Assembly (NCBI GenBank): GCA_945897335.1
Contig: CAMDFP010000008.1
Coordinates: 1 to 40,726, forward strand
Source of the DNA: Asaia bogorensis
GTDB lineage: Bacteria > Pseudomonadota > Alphaproteobacteria > SHVZ01
Direction: 5' to 3'
DNA: 40,726 bases
The notes under the pieces were generated by a model. The model searched no databases and was not told the DNA's origin. It worked only from the letters and a program-made list of their open reading frames with translations. The translations under genes were made by a program, and so were the position numbers. Of this stretch, positions 1-8,517 are shown one piece after another. Position 1 is the first letter of the stretch, and each line of letters begins with the position of its first letter.

Positions 1-1219
1 CCGGGCTCTCGAGCAGGACCTCGCCGCCTCGCTCGCAGATGAGCGGCACATAGCGCGCGAACTGGATCGTGTCGCCCGCCCCCTGCTCCGCATGCAAGAG
101 CAGGCGGCGTCCGGCGAACGACGTGCCGTCCCACAAGGGCTGCGGGAAACTGCGCCTGACGCCGGCGAAAGCCCTCACCTGCCAGCGCTGCTCGTAGCCT
201 TCGAGCCCGCCGGCCATGTCACCCTTGAGCAGGAGCGCCATGCCGCGGTTGAACATCGCGTCCGGCCAACCCGGCACCTGCTTCAGGCAGGCGTCATAGG
301 CGGAGATCGCGTCATCGATCCGGCCCCATGACATGAGCGCCGCCGCCATATTGTTGCGGGCGTTGAAATGCTCCGGCGCCAGCGCGAGCGCGGACCGGTA
401 GCGCCGGCAGGCAGCGGCATGGGCCTCGACGCGGCTGTCCAGGTTCGCAAGGTTGTAGTGCGCATCGGCGAGATCCGGCGCGACGACGAGCGCGCGGCGA
501 TAGGAGGCAACCGCATCCTCCGGACGCTTCAGGTCACCCAGCACGTTCCCGCGCGTATTGAGCGCTTCGGGGAAGCCGGGCGAACGGCGTAGCACCTCGT
601 CCACTTCGGACAAGGCCGCCACCGGATCGCCGGAGAGTGCGAGCAGCATGGCGAGGTCGTGCCGGATAGGGGCGTCGTCGGGTCGCAATGCGAGGGCCGC
701 GCGCGCGGCAGCCGCCGCTTCGGCGAAGCGCTCGCCGAGCCTAAGCGCGGTCATCAGCCTGAGATGCGCATCGCCGATTGCCGCATCGAGCCTGATCACG
801 CGCCTGAACGCATCCGCGGCGCGTGCGTGATCGCTCGTGCGTTCTGCGGCAAGGCCGAGAAAATACGCGGGCTGCCAGAGTCCGGGCGAAAGGCGCGCGG
901 CTTCCGACAGCGGCTTCAGCGCTTCGGTCGGCCGGCCGAGATCGAGGAGGGCGTTGCCGAGATTCATCAGGACGTCCGTGCGCGGAACCAGGCGCGCCGA
1001 TGCCTGGACGAGCACGTCATGCGCTTCGGCGGGTCGCGCCTGCCGCAGCAGCGTCACGCCGAGAAGATGCTGGAGTTCGGGATCGTCGCCGAGGTGCGCG
1101 AGCGAACGACGGAGATCGGCCTCGGCTTCGGCAGGACGCCCCGCCTCCACCAGCTTGGCGGCCCTGGACCACGCGGCGGCGACCTGCTCAGGACTCGGAG
1201 CCACGCTTCTCCCGGTCAT
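1..1219 (-). CDS. TPR protein with GT9-like glycosyltransferase domain (3' end cut by window edge)
   Basis: About 406 codons are visible from ATG at 1219 and the reading frame is still open at base 1. Residues about 10-330 are back-to-back TPR helices, with recurring NLGNAL, AHYNLANL and LALAPEHFNARNN patterns. They are followed by the linker EGYEQRW typical of TPR-GT9 proteins. The first glycosyltransferase motif, EQGAGD, is at residues 378-383, followed by TIQFARYVPL. The missing part should hold the GLVWAGNP and DTAxAHLAGA motifs. The start overlaps the stop of the upstream gene as ATGA (1216-1219), so the two are probably translationally coupled in the same minus-strand operon. The family is generally annotated as a TPR-containing glycosyltransferase of the heptosyltransferase fold. 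Donor and acceptor are not known. Confidence 0.85.
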   Translation of the reverse strand, partial: MTGRSVAPSPEQVAAAWSRAAKLVEAGRPAEAEADLRRSLAHLGDDPELQHLLGVTLLRQARPAEAHDVLVQASARLVPRTDVLMNLGNALLDLGRPTEALKPLSEAARLSPGLWQPAYFLGLAAERTSDHARAADAFRRVIRLDAAIGDAHLRLMTALRLGERFAEAAAAARAALALRPDDAPIRHDLAMLLALSGDPVAALSEVDEVLRRSPGFPEALNTRGNVLGDLKRPEDAVASYRRALVVAPDLADAHYNLANLDSRVEAHAAACRRYRSALALAPEHFNARNNMAAALMSWGRIDDAISAYDACLKQVPGWPDAMFNRGMALLLKGDMAGGLEGYEQRWQVRAFAGVRRSFPQPLWDGTSFAGRRLLLHAEQGAGDTIQFARYVPLICERGGEVLLESP

Positions 1220-2802
1220 CCGATCCAAGCCTCAGCCATTGTGGTCACCCGCTCCGCGACGTCGCGCCAGTCGCCCGGCCGACGCTGTCTGATCAGCCGC
1301 GCGGTCGGATACCATGGGCTATCCGGGCGGTCCAACATCCAGCGCCAGTCGGCGCCGCGCTTCAGCAGGACCCACACCGGCCGGCCGAGCGCGCCGGCAA
1401 GATGGGCGACGGCCGTGCAGGTCGTGATCACCAGATCGAGATGGGTAAGGACGGCGGCAGTCGTCGCGAGGTCGTCCAGCCGCGGCCCGAGGTCGACGAT
1501 GCGGTCGCGGCCGGCGAAGTTCGTCAGCTGGTCGCGGCCATGGTCGCGCTGGAGACCGTAGAACGTCGCGCCCGGAAGAGCGACCAGGGGGGCCAGGGCG
1601 GCGATCGGTATCGAGCGATGCGGTTCATCGACCTGGCGGGGATTGCCTTGCCAGACGAGGCCGATACGCCGGCCGGATCCGGCGACGAGCGGCGCCGTCG
1701 ACGCCATCAACGCGGCATCGGCGACGAGATAGGGACCGTTGTCAGGTATGGTCTCGACCGTCGTCCGGAAGAGACGCGGCAGGCTCATCAGCGGCGCCTG
1801 GAAATCTGCATCGACCACCTCTCCGGGACTGATAAGTCGCGGTGCGCCGGAAAGGCTCCCGAGAAGCCGGACCAGGGGCGCCGGACATTCGATGACGACG
1901 GACGCACCAAGACCAGCCAGCAGCGGCACGTACCGCGCCATCTGCAGCACGTCGCCCAGTCCTTGCTCCGGGTAGAGCAGGATCCGGCGTCCGTTCAGTG
2001 ACTCGCCATTCCATTCCGGGCGCTCCGCCCGTCGCGCCTCGGCCTCCGGCCGGCGCCAGCGCCATTCGTAGAGCGCGAAGCCGCGCGGATAGTCGCCTTG
2101 GACCAGGTGCCAGGTGGCCAGGTTGTTGTTGAGAGCGACGTCGTTCGGATCGAGCGTCCGCGCCCGATGCAGCCAAGGCCCTGCGGCAACGACGTCGTCT
2201 TCCGCCATGGCGGCCACACCTGCACCGACGAGCGACGCCAGGATCTGGGGCGAGAGCGCGAGAGACCGCCGAAAGCACCGATACGCCGCCGCCGGACGAC
2301 CGGAGCGAAGCGCCGCGTTTCCGGCGACGGCCAAGGCTTCCGCGGCCCCGGAGGCGCGAAGAGCCAGCCGCTCGGCCTCGGCATAGGCTCCGTCTCTGAA
2401 CCGGAGATCGGCCAGGTTCGACAGCGCGGTCTCGGCGTCCGGGAACACGGCGATCGCCGAGCGAAAGGCACGCCGGGCCTCGCCCGGCCGGGACATCCGG
2501 TCCTGCAGCACGCCGTAGTCGTTCCAGGTCGGCCAGTCCGTCTCATGGGCGATCAACGCGCGCCGGAAAGCCCGCGCCGCGAGTTCGATCGCTCCGGCGG
2601 ACAAATAGGCCCGGCCGAGCACATGCAGAGGCTGAAAGAGCTCGGGCGCACGCGGTCGGAGGGCCGCCGCCGCGGCCAGCCAGAGGGCCGCCGGGTCGCC
2701 GTTGCCGGCGGCCAGCGACAGGCCCGCGTATTGAAGCGCGCCATGAGCGTCACCCGGCTCCGTGGCGAGATGCCTGCGCCAGGTGATGGCTGGCGCGGTC
2801 AC
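1216..2802 (-). CDS. TPR-containing GT9-like glycosyltransferase
   Basis: This is a 528-residue protein starting at GTG 2802, which overlaps the upstream stop as GTGA. TPR repeats fill residues about 20-245. The YEWRWRRPEAE linker leads into the C-terminal heptosyltransferase-like fold: EQGLGD at 279-284, APLMSLP at 336-342, GLVWQGNP at 381-388, DWRWML at 485-490 and PWYPT at 496-500. The motif that is normally VDTAVAHLAGALG reads TCTAVAHLAGALG (461-473), so the conserved Asp is Cys. In sibling genes this Asp is kept, so activity may be altered. The protein is probably cytoplasmic because it has no signal peptide or membrane segment. It is the middle gene of a three-gene operon running leftwards. 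The substrate is unknown. Confidence 0.88.
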   Translation of the reverse strand: MTAPAITWRRHLATEPGDAHGALQYAGLSLAAGNGDPAALWLAAAAALRPRAPELFQPLHVLGRAYLSAGAIELAARAFRRALIAHETDWPTWNDYGVLQDRMSRPGEARRAFRSAIAVFPDAETALSNLADLRFRDGAYAEAERLALRASGAAEALAVAGNAALRSGRPAAAYRCFRRSLALSPQILASLVGAGVAAMAEDDVVAAGPWLHRARTLDPNDVALNNNLATWHLVQGDYPRGFALYEWRWRRPEAEARRAERPEWNGESLNGRRILLYPEQGLGDVLQMARYVPLLAGLGASVVIECPAPLVRLLGSLSGAPRLISPGEVVDADFQAPLMSLPRLFRTTVETIPDNGPYLVADAALMASTAPLVAGSGRRIGLVWQGNPRQVDEPHRSIPIAALAPLVALPGATFYGLQRDHGRDQLTNFAGRDRIVDLGPRLDDLATTAAVLTHLDLVITTCTAVAHLAGALGRPVWVLLKRGADWRWMLDRPDSPWYPTARLIRQRRPGDWRDVAERVTTMAEAWIG

Positions 2803-4871
2803 GCCGAGGAGGCCGCAGCGGCGAGGTCGCGGGCGATGCGCGCGATCACCGGCGGCCAGCGGCGATCCTCGGCCTGCCGGTAGAGCCGCATCGTCGGATA
2901 CCAGGGCGTGTCCTCGCGCCCGAGAAGCCAGCGCCAGTCCGGAACATAGGTCGGCAGCATCCAGACCGGCTTGCCGAGAGCGCCGGCAAGATGCGCCACC
3001 GCGGTATCGACCGCGATCACCAGGTCGAGCTGGTCGATCAGTGCGGCGGTATCGGCAAAGTCGCGAACGAGCGGCGCCAGATCCTGGATGCGATCCTGAA
3101 GACCGAGGCGCCCGACATCCGCCGCGCGCGGACCGATCTGCAGGCTGTAGGCCGAAATGTGGCCCACATCGAGGAGCGGCGCGAACTCCGCCAGCGTCGC
3201 CGATCGCTTGTGGAACTTCTCGATCCTGGGATTGCCTGCCCAGACCAGACCGACCTTGAAGCGGGTCGGTGCTGGCGGCAGACGGGGTCCGTCCGCGGGC
3301 GGAGCGAGATACGGGATCGGGGCGTAGGCTCCCGCAGGCGTCGTGCCGAAGATCGGCGGAAGCTGCATCAGCGCCGCCTGAAGGTCGACCTGGCCCGGCG
3401 AGGCCCCGAGGTCGATCAGCTCAATGTCCGGCGACAAGGTCGAGAACAGGCGCCGTAGCTGCGGATAGCATTCGAGGACCACCCGGCCCCCGTTCTCGAC
3501 CACGGCCCGTGCATAGCGGGCGAAATGAATCATGTCGCCGAAGCCCTGCTCGCCGAGCAGGACGATCCGCCGGCCGGCGAGCGGCTCTCCCTGCCACCAT
3601 GGTGCGTGGATGGGGATCGGCGACTCGAGGTCGCGCCAGCGCCATTCATAGCGGAGGAAGCCCGTCGTCCAGTCTCCCGCCATCAGGCGCGTGATCGCAT
3701 CGTTCCAGCGAGGAGTCGAATAGCCGGGGTCGAGATCTGTCGCGCGGCCGTAGCGACGCAGCGCATCGCCGAGCTCCAGACGCTGTCGGCCCGCATTGCC
3801 GAGATTGTAGTGAGCGACCGCATCGCCGGGATTCAGAGTCACGGCCATCCGATAAAGCCGGCTCGCCTCCCCGACATCGCCATCCTGGAGCAGCACCGTC
3901 GCAAGATTGCTCAAGATCTTGGGATCTTCGGGCGCTTGCCGAAGTGCCTTGCCGAGTATTGCGGCGGCGGAACCGCGCTCATCCAGCTCGTCCAGCGCAT
4001 TGCCGAGATTGATCATCGCATCGAGGCGGCCGGGCGCGCAGGCCAGCGTCCGCCGTAACCGGCCGATCGCGAGTGGCCAGTCCTCGGCGGCTCGGCCCGC
4101 CTCGGCCAGCGCGAACCAGGAGGTGTCGTCCGAGGGGTTGAGTGCGAGTGCCTTAAGAAGAACCCTCGCCGAGATCGGGCTGGGCCGCAGCGCGGTCAGG
4201 GCGAGACCCAGCCCCTGCCAGCCATAGGCGTTGCGCGCATCGAGGGCGAGGGAGCGGGCATAGCTGATTGCAGCCCCTTCCGCTCGCCCGCCTCGTCGCC
4301 GCAAATCGGCGATCAGGAAATGGGCGCGAGGATGATCCGGTGCCGCCGCCGCCGCCCGTTTAAGCAGAACTTCGGCATCGGCACCCCGGCGCAGGAGCAA
4401 GGTCGCCAGATCGACCGAAGCATCCGCCGAGAGCGGATCGGCAGCTATGAGTTGGGCAAGCTCGGCTTCCGCCTCGCCGTGGCGGCGTTGCTGGGCCAAT
4501 GCCTGGGCGAGCGCACGGCGGCCCGCAGCGAAGCTCGGGCTGAGTCCGAGCGCGTCGCGAAACAGCGTCTCCGCGGCCGGAGGATCACCGAGGTCGAGGC
4601 TGAGATTGCCGAGCGCGAAGGCGATCTCGGGTGCATGCGGAACCATCGAGCGGGCGCGCCGGAGAAGGCGTTCCGCCACATCGAAACGGCCGGCGCCATG
4701 AGCCAGCACGCCAGAGACATAGAGCGTCTCCGGATAAGCCGGCACGAGAACGAGGGCCTGCTGCAGGCGAGTCCAGGCGGCGGCCGGACGGCCCTCGCGC
4801 ATCAGCGCCTGGGCATCGTCGAAGGCGCGCTCGGCCGCCTGAAGGGCGTGACCACCCTCTGTCATCGGCAT
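2799..4871 (-). CDS. TPR-containing GT9-like glycosyltransferase, long TPR array
   Basis: This is a 690-residue protein if ATG 4871 is used. An in-frame ATG at 4865 is nearly as good. The open frame continues upstream to 5042, but that extension is Arg-rich and would run into parA, so I reject it. Residues about 10-400 are TPR units (roughly ten or more), the longest array among the GT9-type genes here. The catalytic-like domain shows LRYEWRWRD at about 406, GEQGFGD at 440-446, GLVWAGNP at 541-548, an intact DTAVAHLAGALGKPVW at 622-637, PDWRWLL at 644-650 and PWYPT at 656-660. It heads the leftward operon and is divergent from parA across 143 bp. The family fold is clear; the sugar and the acceptor are not. 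Confidence 0.88.
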   Translation of the reverse strand: MPMTEGGHALQAAERAFDDAQALMREGRPAAAWTRLQQALVLVPAYPETLYVSGVLAHGAGRFDVAERLLRRARSMVPHAPEIAFALGNLSLDLGDPPAAETLFRDALGLSPSFAAGRRALAQALAQQRRHGEAEAELAQLIAADPLSADASVDLATLLLRRGADAEVLLKRAAAAAPDHPRAHFLIADLRRRGGRAEGAAISYARSLALDARNAYGWQGLGLALTALRPSPISARVLLKALALNPSDDTSWFALAEAGRAAEDWPLAIGRLRRTLACAPGRLDAMINLGNALDELDERGSAAAILGKALRQAPEDPKILSNLATVLLQDGDVGEASRLYRMAVTLNPGDAVAHYNLGNAGRQRLELGDALRRYGRATDLDPGYSTPRWNDAITRLMAGDWTTGFLRYEWRWRDLESPIPIHAPWWQGEPLAGRRIVLLGEQGFGDMIHFARYARAVVENGGRVVLECYPQLRRLFSTLSPDIELIDLGASPGQVDLQAALMQLPPIFGTTPAGAYAPIPYLAPPADGPRLPPAPTRFKVGLVWAGNPRIEKFHKRSATLAEFAPLLDVGHISAYSLQIGPRAADVGRLGLQDRIQDLAPLVRDFADTAALIDQLDLVIAVDTAVAHLAGALGKPVWMLPTYVPDWRWLLGREDTPWYPTMRLYRQAEDRRWPPVIARIARDLAAAASSA

Positions 4872-5014
4872 TGGCTCACGGGCGCGCGTTCTAGCGGCGC
4901 CGGCGGGTGAAGTCCATCGCTCGGGGGCATCGTTATTTAAGGATAAATGGAAAGCCGCATTGTTTTCACCCCCTGCTCCTGGTAGCTTCCGGTCGCGCAA
5001 TCCACGAGGTCTCG
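4872..5014. promoter_or_regulatory. Divergent intergenic region upstream of parA, candidate centromere/promoter
   Basis: This 143-bp gap separates the leftward TPR-GT operon from parA. It contains an AT-rich island at 4933-4948, unusual in this G+C-rich sequence, with the inverted repeat ATTTA (4935-4939) and TAAAT (4944-4948) around AGGA. In ParF/ParG-type partition systems the centromere and operator usually lie just upstream of the ATPase gene, so this is the expected place for parS. I see no convincing array of direct repeats, and I cannot assign -35/-10 boxes with confidence. Confidence 0.35.
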
Positions 5015-5668
5015 ATGGCGCTTCTCGTCGGCGTCGTTTCACAAAAGGGTGGGGTCGGCAAGAGCACAGTCGCGCGCATGGTTGCGCGCGAATATGCGCA
5101 GGCGGGATGGCGGGTGAAGATCGCCGACCTCGATATCGCCCAGGGAACGAGCTTCAACTGGCAGGCGCGCCGGCTGCAGAACAAGGTGACACCGGACGTG
5201 CCGGTCGAGCGCTTCGGCACCCTGGCACTCGCGCTCAAGATCGCTTCCCACTACGACCTCCTGGTTCTCGACGGGCCGCCGCATGCGACCGAGGGGACCC
5301 TGGCGATCGCCAACGCGGCCCAGCTCACAATATTGCCGACCGGACTCGCGCTCGACGATCTCGAACCGCAGGTGCTGCTGGCTCACGAGCTGACACGGCG
5401 CGGGGTCTCTCCGTCACGCCTTGCCTTCGTACTGGTCCGGGTCGGCGACAGCGACGTCGAACTGAACGACGCCCATGCCTATCTGACTCGCGCCGGCTAC
5501 TCGGTCCTGCCTGGATATCTTCCCGAGAAGGTCGGGTATCGGCGGGCCAGCGACGAAGGCCGGGCGGCAACCGAGACTCGCTTCCCCTCGCTCAACCAGC
5601 GCGCCGACGAGCTTGCCCAGGCGGTCGTCGACCGCCTGTCCACCATCACCCGAGAAGAGGCCGCCTGA
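5015..5668 (+). CDS. parA: ParA/ParF-type partition ATPase
   Basis: This 217-residue ATPase starts at ATG 5015, preceded by a GAGG-like site about six bases upstream. The open frame extends 36 codons further 5', but MALLVGVVSQ is the canonical ParA beginning. The deviant Walker A, KGGVGKST, is at residues 11-18, the A' region ADLDIAQGTS at 37-46, and Walker B ends in LLVLDGPP with Asp86. The protein lacks the N-terminal HTH of type Ia ParA. Its length fits the short type Ib (ParF, about 206 residues). It is followed immediately by a ribbon-helix-helix gene, the expected partner order. The likely role is ATP-driven plasmid segregation. An alternative is a ParA-like positioning protein for the glycosylation machinery encoded downstream. 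Confidence 0.9.
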   Translation: MALLVGVVSQKGGVGKSTVARMVAREYAQAGWRVKIADLDIAQGTSFNWQARRLQNKVTPDVPVERFGTLALALKIASHYDLLVLDGPPHATEGTLAIANAAQLTILPTGLALDDLEPQVLLAHELTRRGVSPSRLAFVLVRVGDSDVELNDAHAYLTRAGYSVLPGYLPEKVGYRRASDEGRAATETRFPSLNQRADELAQAVVDRLSTITREEAA

Positions 5669-5895
5669 TGGCCACCGTCCCTCCCCCCGTCCGCCGCGGC
5701 AAAGGCGAGCCGCCTCCCCAGGGGGCTGCGCTCGACAACCTCGTCCGCGGCGAGTCGGTGCGCCTGAAGCCGCTCAACTTCAAGGTCCCGGCCGACTTCC
5801 ATCGGGAGTTCAAGACGTTTGCCGCGATGAACGGCATGTCGATGCTGACCGTCCTGGTCGAGAGTTTTCGGCTCTACAGAGAGCACAAGGGCTAA
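5668..5895 (+). CDS. Small ribbon-helix-helix partner of ParA (ParG-like)
   Basis: This is a 75-residue protein whose ATG (5668-5670) overlaps the parA stop as TGATG. The N-terminal 35 residues are basic, Pro-rich and probably flexible. The C-terminal half (PLNFKVPADFHREFKTFAA, then MNGMSMLTVLVESFRLYREH) has the beta-strand plus two-helix pattern of ribbon-helix-helix DNA-binding proteins. Size, order and architecture match ParG of type Ib partition loci, where the RHH domain binds the centromere and represses the operon and the flexible tail stimulates the ATPase. That role is inferred here. It is missed if one calls only the longest reading frame, because a longer overlapping frame begins at 4960. 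Confidence 0.82.
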   Translation: MATVPPPVRRGKGEPPPQGAALDNLVRGESVRLKPLNFKVPADFHREFKTFAAMNGMSMLTVLVESFRLYREHKG

Positions 5896-5903
5896 CGGCC
5901 GTC

Positions 5904-6476
5904 ATGGCCGCCGCGGCCGCCGACTTTCCTCTGATGTCTCTGTACGCCGACGTCTTCACTGCCGAGGATTGCGCACGGATCATCGGGGCAGGCGAGAAGC
6001 TGGCACCGTCGATCGGCAAGGTGAACGATCCCAACGCGAAGGATGGCGTGCGGCCGGTGCGCGATGCCGCCGTCAGGGACCTTCCGCCCGACAATGAGTT
6101 CGGCTGGATCTATGAGCGCCTGCTCCACTATGCGGGCCGGCTCAACCAGCAGTCGCTGGGATTCGAGATCGAGCAGACGGAGACCCTGCAGCTCCTCTCT
6201 TACGGGCCGGGCCAGCACTACGACTGGCACGTCGACATCGGCACGCATGATCTCGCGCTCCGCAAGCTCAGCCTGGTCGCCCTTCTCAGCGACCCCGCAG
6301 ATTACGACGGCGGAGAGCTCGAGCTCTTCTTCAGCGACCAGCCGTCGATGATCGACCGACGGCGCGGCGGGCTCGTGGTCTTCCCCTCATTCGTGCTCCA
6401 TCGCGTCCGCTCGATCGGGCATGGCCGCCGCTACTCGCTTGCACTGTGGCTGAGGGGCGCGCAGCGGTTTCGCTGA
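5904..6476 (+). CDS. 2-oxoglutarate/Fe(II)-dependent oxygenase, prolyl-hydroxylase-like
   Basis: This is a 190-residue protein that begins 8 bp after the RHH gene. It shows the double-stranded beta-helix signature: iron ligands H109-V-D111 within GQHYDWHVDIG, a distal His166 in FPSFVLHRV, and Arg176 ten residues on, suited to bind 2-oxoglutarate. The segment YDGGELELFF (134-143) is typical of the PiuC/PKHD-type hydroxylase group. These enzymes hydroxylate proteins or small molecules using oxygen and 2-oxoglutarate. The position in one transcription unit with TPR glycosyltransferases suggests a protein substrate, perhaps making hydroxylated acceptor residues, but nothing in the sequence proves this. 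No signal peptide, so cytoplasmic. Confidence 0.85.
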   Translation: MAAAAADFPLMSLYADVFTAEDCARIIGAGEKLAPSIGKVNDPNAKDGVRPVRDAAVRDLPPDNEFGWIYERLLHYAGRLNQQSLGFEIEQTETLQLLSYGPGQHYDWHVDIGTHDLALRKLSLVALLSDPADYDGGELELFFSDQPSMIDRRRGGLVVFPSFVLHRVRSIGHGRRYSLALWLRGAQRFR

Positions 6477-6522
6477 CTGCGGACAGTCGACAAGAGGCTC
6501 GCCTCCGTTCTAGACCGGGCCG

Positions 6523-8517
6523 ATGGCAATCGACCTGTCCACGGCCGCCGGCCTACTCGAACGCCGATCCCTGTCGGAGGCGCGCGCTCTCGGCCTCTCG
6601 GCGCTTGCCGAAGCGCCGAGACGAGTCGACGCCCTGCGGCTGCTGGCGGCGATAAGCGAGGCCGATGGTCGGCTGGACGAAGCCGATCGCTATCTCGGCG
6701 ACGCAGCCGAGGTGGTTCCCGGAGACGCCGGTGTGGTCGACGAGCTGATCCGCGTGAGCCATCTCCGGGGCGACCTCCGGCGCCTCGGCCGCGCCCTTCT
6801 CCTGCGCCTGAACATCACGCCGGACGTCCCGGCGCTGTGGAACGATCTCGGCGCCGCCCTGGAGCACCTTGATGATCCAGCGCAGGCCATCGCCTGCTAC
6901 CATCGGGCGGTCTCGATCGACCCGGCATATGCGCAAGGCCTGCAGAACGGCGCGGCGCTGACTTATCGACTGGGTCGCTTCAAGGATGCATGGCAGCTTG
7001 CCTGCCGCGCGATCGCCATCAGCGCGGACGCCGGGCAAACGCTCGTCGTGGCCGGCCATGCACGCCAGCAGCTCGGCGACGGAACCGCCGCCGCGCGTGA
7101 CTATCGCCGGGCGCTCGCGCTGGAGCCGAGCCATGTCCCGGCATGGGAGGGCCTGGCAGCGGCCCTAAGGCAGATTGCTGCGAATGAAGTGACCCTCCGG
7201 CATATCCGGCGGACGGTTGCATTGTCTCCCACAAGTCCCGCCGCCCTCGGTAATCTCTGCGAAGCCCTTCGAACGACCAACGAAACGGTGCGCGCCATTG
7301 GCTTCGGCCGCCGGGCTCTGGCGCTGGCACCATCGCTGGCCGCCGCGGTCCGGTCACTGTCTCTCGCGCTCGGTGACCTCGCCGAGGACGGCTCCGCGAC
7401 GACCTGGGCAAGCCGTGCACTGGAAGTCGCGCCCGGCGACGGCGAGCTGATGATCAATCTCGGCATCGCCCTGAAGGCTCAGGCTCGTTTTCGAGAGGCG
7501 CAGCATCAACTTCGTGCCGGGCTCGCACGACGTCCGCATGACTCGAACGGTCATTTAGCCTTGTCGACAGCGCTGCTCGCCGCAGGCGGAATCCGCGAAG
7601 GTTTTGCCGAATACGAGTGGCGGCACCCGGAGGGTTTCTACGGTTCGCTGCCTGCACCGCGCTGGGACGGGCGGCCGATCCTCGACGGCAGTCTGGTAGT
7701 CCGTGGCGAACAGGGCGTCGGCGACGAGATCATGTTCATTCAATTCGTCCGACGGCTCGAGGGAAGGGTCAGCAGGATCGTGTTCGAGTGCGACCCGCGG
7801 CTGGTGTCGATCTTCGGGCGCTCCTTTCCCGATATCGAGTTCGTCGGTCGGACCGTGCCACCTGCTCCGAGGCTAAGGGCGCCGGATATTCGGGCACAGA
7901 TCGCGCTTCTGAGCCTGCCTCATGTGCTCGACTTCGATATCGCGGATCTCCACTCGCGGGGCCCCTTCCTGAGTCCCGATCCAATCCGGCACGCGTCGAT
8001 GTCTCGTCGTATGGATGGTCTCGGCGGCAGTCTCCGGGTCGGCATCGCCTGGCGGAGCCAGCGGCGGACGCCGGTATCCTTGCGGGTGCATACCGACCTC
8101 GTCGAGTGGGCGCCGATCCTGTCGGTGCCTGGTGTCACTTTCGTAAATCTTCAGTACGGCGACGCCAGAGCCGAGCTCGAGGAGGCCCGTCGTCGGTTCG
8201 GCGCTCACATCGAAGCTTTCGACGATCTCGACCTGTTCACGGATCTGGAGGGGGTCCTGGCGCTTGGGCCACACCTCGATCTGGTGATCTCGACCGCGAC
8301 CAGCGCCTATGTGCTTCCGGCTGCGGCCGGCATCGAGACCTGGCATCTTCTCTCCGAGCTCGGTTATCTCGGTTTCGGTGCGGATCGCTACGTCGTCTGT
8401 CCGGTCTCCAGAGGATATGTGCGGACGGCGAACGAAGGTTGGAAGCGAGTGATCGCCGAGGCGGCAAACGACCTGAGCCGGCTAAGCCTCGATCCGCGAG
8501 CCAAGCGTCACAGATGA
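6523..8517 (+). CDS. TPR-containing GT9-like glycosyltransferase with degenerate C-terminal motif
   Basis: This is a 664-residue protein. TPR repeats run from residue 10 to about 355 (e.g. ALWNDLGAALEHLDDPAQAIACYHRAVSIDP split over two helices). They are followed by FAEYEWRHPEGF and GEQGVGDE at 395-402, then SLPHVLDF near 464. The second half diverges from its relatives. GLVWAGNP is replaced by GIAWRSQR (507-514), and the usual DTAxAHLAGALGxPVW reads STATSAYVLPAAAGIETW (590-607). The DWRWG/SWYP stretch is absent and replaced by LGYLGFGADRYVV. It may be a pseudoenzyme, a scaffold, or a transferase with a different donor. Its stop overlaps the next start as ATGA, coupling it to the GT41 gene. 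No strong Shine-Dalgarno is seen at 6523. Confidence 0.85.
   Translation: MAIDLSTAAGLLERRSLSEARALGLSALAEAPRRVDALRLLAAISEADGRLDEADRYLGDAAEVVPGDAGVVDELIRVSHLRGDLRRLGRALLLRLNITPDVPALWNDLGAALEHLDDPAQAIACYHRAVSIDPAYAQGLQNGAALTYRLGRFKDAWQLACRAIAISADAGQTLVVAGHARQQLGDGTAAARDYRRALALEPSHVPAWEGLAAALRQIAANEVTLRHIRRTVALSPTSPAALGNLCEALRTTNETVRAIGFGRRALALAPSLAAAVRSLSLALGDLAEDGSATTWASRALEVAPGDGELMINLGIALKAQARFREAQHQLRAGLARRPHDSNGHLALSTALLAAGGIREGFAEYEWRHPEGFYGSLPAPRWDGRPILDGSLVVRGEQGVGDEIMFIQFVRRLEGRVSRIVFECDPRLVSIFGRSFPDIEFVGRTVPPAPRLRAPDIRAQIALLSLPHVLDFDIADLHSRGPFLSPDPIRHASMSRRMDGLGGSLRVGIAWRSQRRTPVSLRVHTDLVEWAPILSVPGVTFVNLQYGDARAELEEARRRFGAHIEAFDDLDLFTDLEGVLALGPHLDLVISTATSAYVLPAAAGIETWHLLSELGYLGFGADRYVVCPVSRGYVRTANEGWKRVIAEAANDLSRLSLDPRAKRHR

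Noticed and set aside
4872-5042. N-terminal extension of the TPR-GT9 gene to 5042
   Set aside because: The added 57 residues are Arg/Pro-rich with no TPR character and would overlap parA. The MPMTEGG start at 4871 fits better.
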